NCBI GenBank assembly: GCA_910584255.1
Contig: CAJTXV010000014.1
Coordinates: 1-43,590 of the forward strand
From: an uncultured Bacilli bacterium
GTDB lineage: Bacteria; Bacillota_I; Bacilli_A; RF39; UBA660
Length of the DNA: 43,590 nucleotides
Reading direction: 5' to 3'
Made by a program: the position numbers and the translations under genes. The notes below the pieces were generated by a model. It had not been told where the DNA came from, ran no database searches, and was given only the letters and a program-made list of their open reading frames with translations. Positions 33,756 to 43,157 of this stretch are shown piece by piece (the stretch's first letter is position 1; each line of letters opens with the position of its first letter).

Positions 33756-35330
33756 ATGATAAAAATTGAAGAAGAAGAATATCGAGAGGCTTATTTATTA
33801 TGGAAAGAAACAAATGAGGAAGTAAAAAAGGTTCCCTTTAAATTAGTAGTGGAACTTCCAAATGGAGAAAAAATACCCCTTGGAGGTAGAATTCATACAA
33901 TGAAACAAATTTACCGAGCTATGCAAGAAAATAAACATTTTAAAGCATATAGGGATTTAACAGAAGAACAGATTTCTTGGTGGATGAAACAGGGGGTAAA
34001 ATTTTCTCCAACACCGAGAAAAACTACTAAGTATACAGAGGAAGAATATAGATAAGCGTATCTGTTATGGAAAAAAGAAAATTCTAAAAAGAGAAATGTT
34101 CCAAGAAAAACAATCGTAGTATTACCAAATGGAAAAAATATTCCCCTTGGAAAAAGAATTACCACAATGGAATGTATTTATCAAGCCATGCAAGAAGGAA
34201 AATATCACGAATCTTACCAAGGTTTAATCGAAGAACAAATTGATTGGTGCAAAAGAGAAGGACTAAATCTTGATAAAGAAAAAAGAGTTTCCTATAGTGA
34301 AGAGGAATATAGAGAAGCATATTTATTGTGGAAAGAACAAAATCCTAAGAAGAAGTCTATTGGATATAAGGAAACTGTAGTTCTCCCAAACGGAAAAATT
34401 ATCCCACTTTGGAATAGAATTTCTACAATGAAAACAATGTATAAAGTGATGCAAAAAGAAATTAACAACCAAAGTAATCATCATTTAACGGAAGAACAAA
34501 TTTCGTAGTGGACGGAACAAGGAGTTAATTTACAATTAAAACCAAGAACTATAATACGAAACATACTAACAGAATTTAATATAGATATAAATGAACTGAT
34601 TCATAGTTTTGAATTGATAAATAAAAATGATAAGAATAACGATAGCGATAAAAGTATAAAAATACCTAAAAATATAGAAAAACAAACTTTAAAATCTTTC
34701 TGTATTCAGAATGGATATAATTATGATGTAGTATCTAAAGCACTTAAACTACATAAAATGCTTCCAAATGATAGTCTAGAGCAATTACTAAATCGTGTAA
34801 TAAATAAAAAGAAAAATAAAAAAGGTGTTGCTCCTTGGATATATGATGTTTATGGCTTTTTTATAGAAGAAATTTTACTGGAACTAAATTTAGATGCTTC
34901 TATGATACTAAACACTATGTATCAAGATATCATTCCTATAGAAAAAGCAATTTGTTATCAAATTTTCTCTAGAGTAGGTAAAAACAAAAATTATAAATGG
35001 GTAAAAGGGTTCTATCAAAAAGTAATAGAAAAAATCGATTTTCATAAAACAGAAGAAGAAAATGCATAAATGATAGTTAAGGAACTTATAACATTAAAAG
35101 ATAAAGATGATTTAGAAGAGTTAGAAAAAGAAATAGTTAAAACTTGCTTACTCGAGTATCTGAGAACCATAAGGAAATATCAAGTAATGGATGCTACTTT
35201 AGAAATAGATCTAGATAAAAGAAATAAAAAAATAGAGGAGTATAATTTAACAGAAGAGGAACTGACTCAAGCAGAAAAAATCAAAAATGAAATGCAGTCA
35301 TTTGTGAAAATAATGGTATACTATAAATAG
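33756..35330 (+). pseudogene. Paralogue of the 87-residue-module protein, broken by three in-frame stops
   Basis: One continuous reading frame runs from the ATG at 33756 to the stop at 35328-35330, interrupted only by TAA 34053-34055, TAG 34506-34508 and TAA 35067-35069. Against the upstream gene these replace Glu (EEYR*AYLLW), Trp (QIS*WT, normally QISWWT) and probably Glu. No frameshift is needed. The protein would have three modules (starting near 33770, 34035 and 34293), then the same helical domain (GYNYDVVSKALKLH, PWIYDVYGF, IIPIEKAICY, YQVMDA). A ribosome binding site GGGG precedes the ATG. Truncated peptides could be made from the first 99 codons. About 525 codons in all. Confidence 0.85.
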
Positions 35331-35331
35331 G
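35313..35331 (+). promoter_or_regulatory. Promoter-like box upstream of the 85-residue gene
   Basis: ATGGTATACTATAAATAGG holds an extended -10 (TGGTATACT). The same 19 bases with one change recur at 35632-35650 upstream of the next gene. It lies 11 bases before the start at 35342, which would give an almost leaderless transcript, so it may instead be a hybrid remnant. Confidence 0.45.
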
Positions 35332-35341
35332 AGGTAAAAGT

Positions 35342-35599
35342 ATGGAAGATGAATTAAGAGAACTTCAGGAATATAGTAGACAAGTAGAGGATAAAAGAAT
35401 AGAAGCAAGAAAAAATAGAACTTCTATTACTCCAGAATCTGTTCAGTCAATGGATGTTTCAACATATTTTGATAGTGATTTAAAAAATGCAACAGATTTG
35501 GTAGAACAAGCAATCAAACAACAAACAAAAGATACTAATTCTCTTGGAATCGATGTAGTACCAAAAATAGAAGAGAAAGTGAGTGAAAAAGTAAAATAA
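35342..35599 (+). CDS. Unknown 85-residue soluble protein
   Basis: The product has a charged, helical N-terminal half (ELRELQEYSRQVEDKRIEAR), a middle with SITPESVQSMDVSTYFDSDL and a helical end. No known domain, signal or membrane segment. AGGAGGT lies seven bases before the ATG, one of the best ribosome binding sites in the island. It follows the broken repeat-protein gene by 11 bases, so it may once have been its partner. It precedes another unknown protein with its own promoter-like box. Confidence 0.7.
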   Translation: MEDELRELQEYSRQVEDKRIEARKNRTSITPESVQSMDVSTYFDSDLKNATDLVEQAIKQQTKDTNSLGIDVVPKIEEKVSEKVK

Positions 35600-35631
35600 T
35601 TTTCCTCGATTGTTCCCAAATAAAAATAAGT

Positions 35632-35650
35632 ATGGTATATTATAAATAGG
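35632..35650 (+). promoter_or_regulatory. Second copy of the 19-bp promoter-like box
   Basis: ATGGTATATTATAAATAGG contains the extended -10 TGGTATATT and differs from 35313-35331 at one base. The start codon is 26 bases downstream, after AAGGAGGG. That spacing makes it a credible promoter. Confidence 0.6.
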
Positions 35651-35675
35651 TATAAAAAAATAAGGAGGGAAACTT

Positions 35676-36518
35676 ATGAAATTAATATTTCAGGTGAATG
35701 ATTACTTACTTGCTTGGAACTTACTATATGGTGCATCTATCTCTCAAAAGGTTCACAATTTTAAACAGAAGTTGTGGACAACCTATAAAAGAAAATACAA
35801 TGCAGGGAACAAGGATAAGGAAGAAATGCTTTGTGATATAAAAAATTATATTCCCAATGATGATACACTTTATAACATGGTGTTTGAAACAGACTTATTT
35901 GAAAGTATTAAAAAGGAAACGGAAGAACAACGGTTGGCTCTTATGAAAATTTGGGATAAAAGTAAAAAAGAGGTCGTAAAAAACGTAGATGACATTTTGA
36001 GATTTCCTTTATTAAAGGAATATAATGTTGTTGTTTTTCATCCAAAAATGGATGCCTATTTAACTAGTAATCAATGTAAGACCAATCTTGCTTGGGGATT
36101 TAAAAAGGATTTAGAAGATAAAATGATGACATTAACAAACATCATGTATACCATTATAAAAACAGAAATGTCTGAGTTTGAAAAGGAAAATAAAGCTTAT
36201 AAAGAAATTGTTCAAGCAATATTAGAATTAGCCATCCATAATGAACTTTATACAAGACTAAGTGGAAAATCAAATTACTTAGATGGGGATAAGTCACTGA
36301 CATTTTTAAAACGACAAATCTATCCTTATTGGCTTATGTACTTAGGATGCGATAGAGAAGATATGACTCATTATATGATGAGAGATAAAGTTGTTTTTGA
36401 TATTGAAGACTATACCATTGAAAAGGGACTAAAGAAAGTAAACTTATATGATTTCATTAAATTCTGTATTAAGAATCAAAAATACATTATTCGAATCAAT
36501 AGTTTAGAAATAATATAA
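35676..36518 (+). CDS. Unknown 280-residue soluble protein
   Basis: I do not recognise the family. No signal peptide or membrane segment. The N-terminus (VNDYLLAWNLLYGAS) is hydrophobic and aromatic. The rest is mostly helical and charged, with KDKEEMLCDIKNYIPND and a C-terminal WLMYLGCDREDM. AAGGAGGG lies ahead of the ATG and a 9-bp terminator follows the stop, so it is a stand-alone gene. It sits in the variable dnaE-polC island between decayed genes; intactness there suggests selection. A role in defence or phage biology cannot be excluded but is not shown. Confidence 0.75.
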   Translation: MKLIFQVNDYLLAWNLLYGASISQKVHNFKQKLWTTYKRKYNAGNKDKEEMLCDIKNYIPNDDTLYNMVFETDLFESIKKETEEQRLALMKIWDKSKKEVVKNVDDILRFPLLKEYNVVVFHPKMDAYLTSNQCKTNLAWGFKKDLEDKMMTLTNIMYTIIKTEMSEFEKENKAYKEIVQAILELAIHNELYTRLSGKSNYLDGDKSLTFLKRQIYPYWLMYLGCDREDMTHYMMRDKVVFDIEDYTIEKGLKKVNLYDFIKFCIKNQKYIIRINSLEII

Positions 36519-36544
36519 AGATTTCATTTCCTGAAATCTTTTTC
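36517..36544 (+). terminator. Terminator after the 280-residue gene
   Basis: AAAGATTTC pairs perfectly with GAAATCTTT around ATTTCCT, followed by Ts. Confidence 0.75.
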
Positions 36545-36972
36545 AATCGTTCAGTTCTGAAACAATCGAAAAAGAACTTGATAATCTAAATTTTAATTAT
36601 GGCAAATTCGATGTAATGAAAAGAGCATTTAGTAAAAGATGTAATAGAAATTTTGAGTAAAAAAACATTTAGAAAATATTTTTTATAGTGAAATTTAAGT
36701 TATTACACAAAATTGAAAAATGCGTAATATGGGGATATTTTTGGTCAGTTATTGAGAAAGTAGGAATTATAACTAAAACTATAATTGATTACAAATTATC
36801 TAGATATACTTGTTATTTAATAGTACAAAATATATGTGCAGGTAAAGAAAATGAATGAAGTGATAGAAAAGAAAAAACACAGTAGAAAATATGATATATG
36901 AAATTAAAGGTAAACAAGTTATGTTAGATGCTGAAATATCTGTAACCAAATGTCGTGGAAAGGGTGTGAGTT
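36545..36972 (+). other. Gene-poor decayed stretch with an ORF6N-like fragment
   Basis: No intact gene. An open fragment (36550-36660) encodes SETIEKELDNLNFNYGKFDV and FSKRCNRNFE, then stops; I do not recognise it. Another (36879-36980) encodes ENMIYEIKGKQVMLDAEIS, which matches the start of ORF6N-domain phage proteins (MIYEIRGxQVMLDSDLA) before diverging. Between them the bases are A/T-rich with frequent stops. The fragments look like relics of mobile-element genes. Confidence 0.6.
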
Positions 36973-37898
36973 ATGAATAATAATATAAAGACAGAAATAA
37001 TAGTAAATGAACAAAAAATAAGTATTATAAGAATCGATAATAAGGAATATATTTCTCTTACTGATTTAGCAAGATATACAAATCCAGAAGAACCTAAAAT
37101 CCCTATTTATGCGTGGATGAGAAATAGTGATGTTCTTGAGTATTTAGGACTATGGGAACAACTTAATAATGAATCTTTCAAAGGTCACGAATTCGAGACC
37201 TTTGAAAATGAAGCAGGAAAGAATAGTTTTTATATGTCTCCACAAAAATGGATTAAAGAAACAAATGCTATTGGAATAATTTCAAAATGTGGTAATAATG
37301 GTGGAACTTATGCTAGAAGTGATATTGCCTTTGAATTTGCTAGTTGGTTAAGTCCAAAATTTAAACTACATGTAATACAAGAATTTCAAAGATTAAAGAA
37401 AAATGAGGCTTATCAAAATAAAGTTGATTGGCATGCAAATAGAGTTTTAGCAAAAGCAAATTATATTGTTCATACAGATGCAATTAAAAATTTTATTGTT
37501 CCTACCTTACTGAAAAACAAAAAAAGTATGTATATGCTGAGGAAGCAGACGTGTTAAATGTTGCTTTATTTGGTATGACTGCAAAAGAATGGAGAGATAA
37601 TAACAGAGAGTTAAATGATAAAGGAAATATTAGGGATTATACTGATTTACTTCATTTAGTTATATTAAATAATCTTGAAAACATAAATGCTGAGTTAATA
37701 GAAATAAAAATACCACAAAGTGAAAGACTTGTTAGATTAAATAGTATAGCTAAAAAACAGATGGAGTTGTTAAAGAATAATAAGTCATTTAAAAATTTAG
37801 AATACGAAGAAAATGAAATTAAAAAATATGGATATGTTAGAATAAATTATTGTCAACTAGATAATTTACTACTAAGTTGTCATAAACAATTTAGGTGA
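36973..37898 (+). pseudogene. KilA-N-domain protein (phage antirepressor-like) with a -1 frameshift
   Basis: The frame from 36973 encodes the KilA-N domain: YISLTDLARYTNPEEP, IYAWMRNSDVLEYLG, FYMSPQKWIKETNAIG, SKCGNNGGTYARSDIAFEFA and FKLHVIQEFQRLK. It ends at 37557 with a short nonsense tail. The other frame picks up from about 37535 with YVYAEEADVLNVALFG, GNIRDYTDLLHLVILNN and IPQSERLVRLNSIAKKQM, the normal C-terminus. The break is in seven As (37529-37535): a -1 slip or one extra A restores the protein. KilA-N proteins bind DNA and often antagonise phage repressors. Mutation is more likely than programmed slippage. GGAAAGG precedes the ATG. Confidence 0.8.
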
Positions 37899-37919
37899 GT
37901 AAAAAAAGAAAGTAAATGA

Positions 37920-38072
37920 GATATTTTTAATGGTCAAATATATGATGCTTATTATAAAATACAAGAAATATTTAACGAAACTAAAAAGGAAATTATAATA
38001 ATTGATAGTTATGTGGATAATACAATATTAGATATAGTTAAGAAATTAATTGGAAAAAAGACCAAAAAATAA
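37920..38072 (+). pseudogene. Fragment resembling the C-terminus of ORF6N-type phage proteins
   Basis: An open fragment without a start codon encodes IFNGQIYDAYYKIQEIFNET and KKEIIIIDSYVDNTILDIV, then ends. The pattern (F-x-G-QIYDAY ... II-ID-YVD) is found at the C-terminus of ORF6N/RhuM-like proteins. Together with the N-terminal fragment at 36879, it flanks the KilA-N gene, as if a second gene once overlapped or surrounded it. Broken: no upstream start and TGA just before. Confidence 0.55.
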
Positions 38073-38095
38073 TTTGATATCCTAGGGGGAGCAGT

Positions 38096-41000
38096 ATGGA
38101 AAAAGAAAAAATTTTAATTTTATTTGATCAAATTGGTTTAGAAGAAACAGAAAGAAGTCAATTTTCCAATTTGTCACTAATAAAAGTAAAAGTAAATGAA
38201 AAAAATGGAAGTTGGACTTTTGTATTAGAAAATGATGATATTTTACCATTAGGACAGTATCAATTATTAGAAACTAAGACAAAAGAGGCCTTTTTAAATA
38301 TCAAGGAAGTAAGATTAGAAATTACTCCAAAGCATAAAAGTTTTGAACATCTACAAGAATATTATGAATATGCCTTAGATCAGGTCAAGAAACTATTAGT
38401 GTATGCACCAATATTCAAAGATTGTCTTTTACTGATAGATGAAAAATATGTCATTGAGTCTACCAATGTCGAAGAAGAAAAACAGGTTAAAGAAATACTT
38501 CCTAAATTAAATTATTTATTGAACCTATACGGATTTGATATTGAAATTGATACTTATTTAAATTTAGAAAAGGAAAATGAATTTCGAAATGAAATTACAA
38601 ATGAGATTCAAAAAGCAACTACGAATATTCTGAAAGTAGAGATTCCTATAGAGAATAAAAATATAGGAGTCAAAAAAGAAAATAATGGAAGGACTCAGTA
38701 TCGAAGACAAAAAAAAGAAGATGATCCGAATATGATTATTGGCCACACCATTCAGGATCAACCAGTACAAATCCATTCCATTGTAGGAGAAACAGATAAT
38801 ATAACGGTGGAAGGGTATGTGTTTGGAACTGATTATTTTGAGTCAAGTAAATCAGATTTTAAAATCATTACACTAAAAATTACAGATTATAGTGATAGTA
38901 TTTACTGTAAGGTATTTACAAAAGGAGAGGAAGACTTTCAAAAACTAAAGAAAGACTTAAAAGTTGGAAATTGGTATATAATCAGAGGATATACTAAAAA
39001 TGATGTATACTCGAAGGAGTTGGTACTGAACGCTAGAGATATCTCAGTATTAGAGAAGGAAAAAACAAAAATTGAAGATCTATCACCTATTAAAAGAGTG
39101 GAACTTCATGCGCATACAATGATGAGTCAAATGGATGGAGTTACAAAATTAGATCTTGGGAAACATACGTGTGAATTAGTAGAAAGAACCATCCAAATGG
39201 GATATCGTGGAGTTGCGATTACGGATCATAATGGATGCCAAGCATTTCCTATTTCCTTTGGTATTATTAAGGGACACAATAAATCGATTCGAAAGAAAAT
39301 CAAAGGAAAAATAGAATCATTAGAAGAGAAAATTGAAAAAGAAACAGATGAATCCGTGAGAGAAACCTTATTAAAAGATTTAGAAAAAGCAAAAGAAGAG
39401 AAGAAAAATCCTCCAATTTTTAAAGGACTTTATGGAACAGAACTGACACTTGTAGATGATATGATTAATATCGTAGTACGTCCAATAGAAGATGACTTGC
39501 TTCACAATACATATGTAGTATTTGATACAGAAACAACAGGATTTAATGCTGGTGGAACAGACCAAATGATTGAAATTGGTGCTGTCAAAATTAAGGATGG
39601 AGAGATTATTTCACGTTTTGATGAATTGATTGATCCAAAAAGACATATTCCAGATAAAATTACAGAATTGACCTGTATAACAGATGATATGGTGAGGGGT
39701 AGAAAATCAGAAGAAGAAGTAACCAAAATGTTTTTAGAATGGGCAGGAGAAAATCCAATGGTTGCTCACAATGCTAAATTTGATATTTCATTTATTGAAA
39801 TGGCCATGAAGAAATACAAACTGGGGGAATTTAAAAATACAGTCATTGATACTTTAGAATTATCTCGTGCCCTAGACCAAGGGTATGCAAGACATTCGTT
39901 ATCTGCCTTAGTAAAACGATATGATGTTCCATGGGAAGAGGATGCACACCATAGAGCAGATTATGATGCAGAAGGAACAGCGTTCGTATTTAGTAAAATG
40001 CTTAAAAAGTTAGAAATGCAAAAATATGAAAAAATTAGTGATTTAGATAAGTTAATTTCGAAAGAAGAAATTCATAAATTTGGGCGAACGTATCATTTTA
40101 ATGCAATTGCCTTAAATCAGACTGGACTTAAAAATTTATTTACAATCATTTCGCTTGCGAATACTGTTTATCTGTATAAGACACCAAGAATCTTAAGAAG
40201 TAAGTTATCAGAACTTCGTGAAGGAATCCTAATTGGAAGCGGTTGTTATGAATCCGAAGTATTTAATGAAGCAAGAAGTAAAGATGGGGAAGAATTAACC
40301 AATGTGATTAATTTCTATGATTATGTAGAAGTACAGCCACCAGAAGTGTATGATCATTTATTACAATTAGGAGACTTTAAAGAGGAAAGTGAATTAAATC
40401 AACATATTAAAAAGATTGTAGATGCCGTAAAAAATGCAGGAAAGATTATGATCGCAACTGGAGATGTACACCATTTTGAAAGAGATGATAAAGTCTATCG
40501 TGAGATTATTGTAAACCAAAAAGTACCAGGAGGTGGAAGGCATCCACTGGCTAAAAAAGATATTACGAATATTCCTTCCCAACATTTTAGGACAACGGAA
40601 GAAATGCTAGAAGACTTTTCATTCTTAGGAGAAGATCTTGCTTACGAGATTGTTGTAGAAAATACCAATAAAGTATTAGATATGGTAGATGAAATCGAAG
40701 TAATTCCTGATACAGGTGGAACTCCTTTTTCACCACGTGTTAAAAGTGATGATGAACAATGTTATTTAGATTGTCCAAGCGTAGTGACAGAGTTAGTGTA
40801 TACGAAAGCAGAAGCTTGGTATGGAAATCCACTTCCTTTTTCGATAGAAGAAAGACTTGGAACTGAATTATATGGAGATATTGTACTAACTTCCATAAAG
40901 CATGATTTATCGAATTTAGAAGGAGAAGAGTTAATCACAAAATCATTTAAAAGATTGCATGAAGTAATATTAAAAGGAAAAGATAGTGTTTTTGATCAAG

Positions 41001-42874
41001 TTAGAAATTATTTAAAGAAAACAAGCGAAGAAGAATTAACAGAGGATGCCCTAGAGCAAAAATTAAAAAGTTCTTTAGGTGGAGTCATTGGAGCAGGATT
41101 TGATCCAATCTATCTAATTGCTCAAAGATTAGTAAAGCATTCCAATGATGAGGGATACTTAGTAGGTTCTCGTGGATCGGTTGGATCTAGTTTTGTTGCG
41201 ACCATGATGGGAATTACCGAAGTAAATCCACTTCCTGCCCATTATCGTTGTAGTCAGTGTAAAATGAGTATTTTTGAAGATGAAAGTAAAAATCCATTGG
41301 GGGCAACTTATTCTTGCGGGTTTGATTTACCAGATAAAGAATGTCCAAACTGTCACATTCCAATGATTAAAGATGGGCAAGATATGCCATTTGCGACGTT
41401 CCTTGGATTTAACGCTGATAAGGTACCTGATATCGATTTGAATTTTTCAGACTTAAATCAAGCAAGTACGCATGCCTATACAAAAGTATTATTTGGTAGT
41501 GATAATGTATTCCGTGCAGGAACAATTGGAACAGTTGCAGATAAAACAGCTTTTGGTTATGTAAAAGGATATGCGGAAGAAAAAGGAATTTTAGATATGC
41601 GTAATGCAGAAGTAGAACGTTTAGCCATTGGTTGTACAGGTGTAAAACGAACAACAGGACAACATCCTGGAGGAATTGTCGTAATTCCAGACTATATGGA
41701 GTGCTTTAACTTTACACCTTATCAATTTCCTGCTGAAGACCCAACTTCTCCTTGGAGAACGACTCACTTTGATTACCATTCGATTGAGGAATGTGTGTTA
41801 AAACTTGACATCTTAGGACACTCAGATCCTACGCAGTTAAGACTCATTCAGCTTCAATCAGGAACAGATATTATGAAAGTACCAATGGACGATAAAGACA
41901 CCATGAGTATCTTTACGTCAACAAAGGTTCTAGGGGTGACAAATGATGAAATTATGTGTTCAACAGGTACTCTCGGAATCCCTGAGTTTGGAACACCATT
42001 TACGATTAAACTAGTAGAAGATACAAAACCAACTACGTTTGGCGAATTAGTAAAAATATCAGGATTATCTCATGGGACAGATGTATGGAACGGAAATGCC
42101 AGTGATTTGATTGCTCAAAATATTTGCCCGTTTAAAGACGTTATAGGATGTCGTGATGATATCATGGTAAACTTAATGAATTGGGGTATGAAACCCATTA
42201 GAGCTTTTAAGATTATGGAGTTTGTTCGTAAAGGAAAGGCTAGTAAAGACCCAGAAACTTGGAGTGGTATGGCGGAAGAAATGCGTGCGATTCAGGTTCC
42301 TGAATGGTATATTGAGTCATGCAGAAAGATTAAATATATGTTCCCAAAGGCACATGCAGCGGCTTATGTAATTAGTGCCTTTAGAATAGCTTGGTATAAA
42401 GTGCATATGCCTGTTTATTTCTATGCCTCTTGGTATTCTTCCAAAGCAACTGATGTTGATGTAGAAGCAATGATAGCGGGATATACCCCAATTAGGAATC
42501 GTATTATTGATATTCAAAATAAAGGGTATGAAGCTACGAACAAAGAAAATGGTCAACTTGAAAGTTTGAAAATTGCATTAGAGGCAACAGCACGTGGTAT
42601 GAAGTTTTTAAATGTTGACTTATATAAGAGTGAGGCTACGGTATGGAAAGCAGTCAGTGATACAGAAATCTATCCACCGTTTAATTCAATTGAAGGTCTT
42701 GGGGATACCGTTGCTCAAAATATAGTAACAGAACGTGAAAATAAAGAATTTATAAGTATAGAAGATTTACAAAAGAGAGCAAAAATTTCTCAAACATTAA
42801 TTGATAGAATGAGAACCATGGGAATGTTTAAAGACTTACCAGAGTCTAGTCAAATGACATTGTTTGAAATATAA
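38096..42874 (+). CDS. polC: DNA polymerase III alpha subunit, PolC type
   Basis: A 1592-residue main replicative polymerase of low-GC Gram-positives. Order: an N-terminal domain and OB-fold (to about 330), a PHP domain (from about 335, HAHTMMSQMDG) with a 3'-5' exonuclease inserted (about 472-640; VVFDTETTGF, HNAKFDISF, HHRADYDAEG), then PHP completion and the polymerase. A zinc motif (CSQC ... CPNC) lies at about 1052-1085 and the catalytic PDIDLNFSD at about 1111. FPKAHAAAYVISAFRIAWY is a late signature. Longer than Bacillus PolC (1437), partly by a Lys/Glu coiled coil inserted in PHP (about 398-440). GGGGGAGC precedes the ATG. Confidence 0.97.
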   Translation: MEKEKILILFDQIGLEETERSQFSNLSLIKVKVNEKNGSWTFVLENDDILPLGQYQLLETKTKEAFLNIKEVRLEITPKHKSFEHLQEYYEYALDQVKKLLVYAPIFKDCLLLIDEKYVIESTNVEEEKQVKEILPKLNYLLNLYGFDIEIDTYLNLEKENEFRNEITNEIQKATTNILKVEIPIENKNIGVKKENNGRTQYRRQKKEDDPNMIIGHTIQDQPVQIHSIVGETDNITVEGYVFGTDYFESSKSDFKIITLKITDYSDSIYCKVFTKGEEDFQKLKKDLKVGNWYIIRGYTKNDVYSKELVLNARDISVLEKEKTKIEDLSPIKRVELHAHTMMSQMDGVTKLDLGKHTCELVERTIQMGYRGVAITDHNGCQAFPISFGIIKGHNKSIRKKIKGKIESLEEKIEKETDESVRETLLKDLEKAKEEKKNPPIFKGLYGTELTLVDDMINIVVRPIEDDLLHNTYVVFDTETTGFNAGGTDQMIEIGAVKIKDGEIISRFDELIDPKRHIPDKITELTCITDDMVRGRKSEEEVTKMFLEWAGENPMVAHNAKFDISFIEMAMKKYKLGEFKNTVIDTLELSRALDQGYARHSLSALVKRYDVPWEEDAHHRADYDAEGTAFVFSKMLKKLEMQKYEKISDLDKLISKEEIHKFGRTYHFNAIALNQTGLKNLFTIISLANTVYLYKTPRILRSKLSELREGILIGSGCYESEVFNEARSKDGEELTNVINFYDYVEVQPPEVYDHLLQLGDFKEESELNQHIKKIVDAVKNAGKIMIATGDVHHFERDDKVYREIIVNQKVPGGGRHPLAKKDITNIPSQHFRTTEEMLEDFSFLGEDLAYEIVVENTNKVLDMVDEIEVIPDTGGTPFSPRVKSDDEQCYLDCPSVVTELVYTKAEAWYGNPLPFSIEERLGTELYGDIVLTSIKHDLSNLEGEELITKSFKRLHEVILKGKDSVFDQVRNYLKKTSEEELTEDALEQKLKSSLGGVIGAGFDPIYLIAQRLVKHSNDEGYLVGSRGSVGSSFVATMMGITEVNPLPAHYRCSQCKMSIFEDESKNPLGATYSCGFDLPDKECPNCHIPMIKDGQDMPFATFLGFNADKVPDIDLNFSDLNQASTHAYTKVLFGSDNVFRAGTIGTVADKTAFGYVKGYAEEKGILDMRNAEVERLAIGCTGVKRTTGQHPGGIVVIPDYMECFNFTPYQFPAEDPTSPWRTTHFDYHSIEECVLKLDILGHSDPTQLRLIQLQSGTDIMKVPMDDKDTMSIFTSTKVLGVTNDEIMCSTGTLGIPEFGTPFTIKLVEDTKPTTFGELVKISGLSHGTDVWNGNASDLIAQNICPFKDVIGCRDDIMVNLMNWGMKPIRAFKIMEFVRKGKASKDPETWSGMAEEMRAIQVPEWYIESCRKIKYMFPKAHAAAYVISAFRIAWYKVHMPVYFYASWYSSKATDVDVEAMIAGYTPIRNRIIDIQNKGYEATNKENGQLESLKIALEATARGMKFLNVDLYKSEATVWKAVSDTEIYPPFNSIEGLGDTVAQNIVTERENKEFISIEDLQKRAKISQTLIDRMRTMGMFKDLPESSQMTLFEI

Positions 42875-42880
42875 GATAAA

Positions 42881-42920
42881 AAAACCTTATTATAAAATAA
42901 CCACTTTATAATAAGGTTTT
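42881..42920. terminator. Perfect bidirectional terminator
   Basis: AAAACCTTATTATAAA and TTTATAATAAGGTTTT are a perfect 16-bp inverted repeat around ATAACCAC. It lies between the convergent polC and the minus-strand regulator gene and serves both. Confidence 0.9.
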
Positions 42921-42950
42921 AATATGCATAAATACTATTAAATAATAGAA

Positions 42951-43157
42951 TTAATGAATTTCTACTTTTCCTTTATTATCCTCAAATTCAATATTATTCA
43001 GAGCATATTCTATACATTGATTTATGAGTTCATTTCTACTAATATCAATTTTACTGGCAATTTCATCTATCTGATTGATTCTATTGACGTCCATACGAAT
43101 TGATACGACTAATTTTTCATTATTTACAATTCTTTTACTAGGTTGAAAAGTATTCAT
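42951..43157 (-). CDS. Ribbon-helix-helix (CopG/Arc-like) DNA-binding protein
   Basis: A 68-residue protein with the RHH pattern. A short strand (KLVVSIRMD) leads into helix A (NRINQIDEIASKI), a turn (DISRNELI) and helix B (NQCIEYALNNIEF). The fold dimerises and inserts its strand into the DNA groove. Such proteins are antitoxins, plasmid regulators or autoregulators. No toxin gene lies beside it, so a toxin-antitoxin role is not supported. AAGGCGTG precedes the ATG. The gene converges on polC and shares its terminator. Confidence 0.8.
   Translation of the reverse strand: MNTFQPSKRIVNNEKLVVSIRMDVNRINQIDEIASKIDISRNELINQCIEYALNNIEFEDNKGKVEIH

Noticed and set aside
42951..43157. Toxin-antitoxin pair with the ribbon-helix-helix protein
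   Set aside because: No toxin-like gene flanks it; polC is convergent and the other side is gene-poor.
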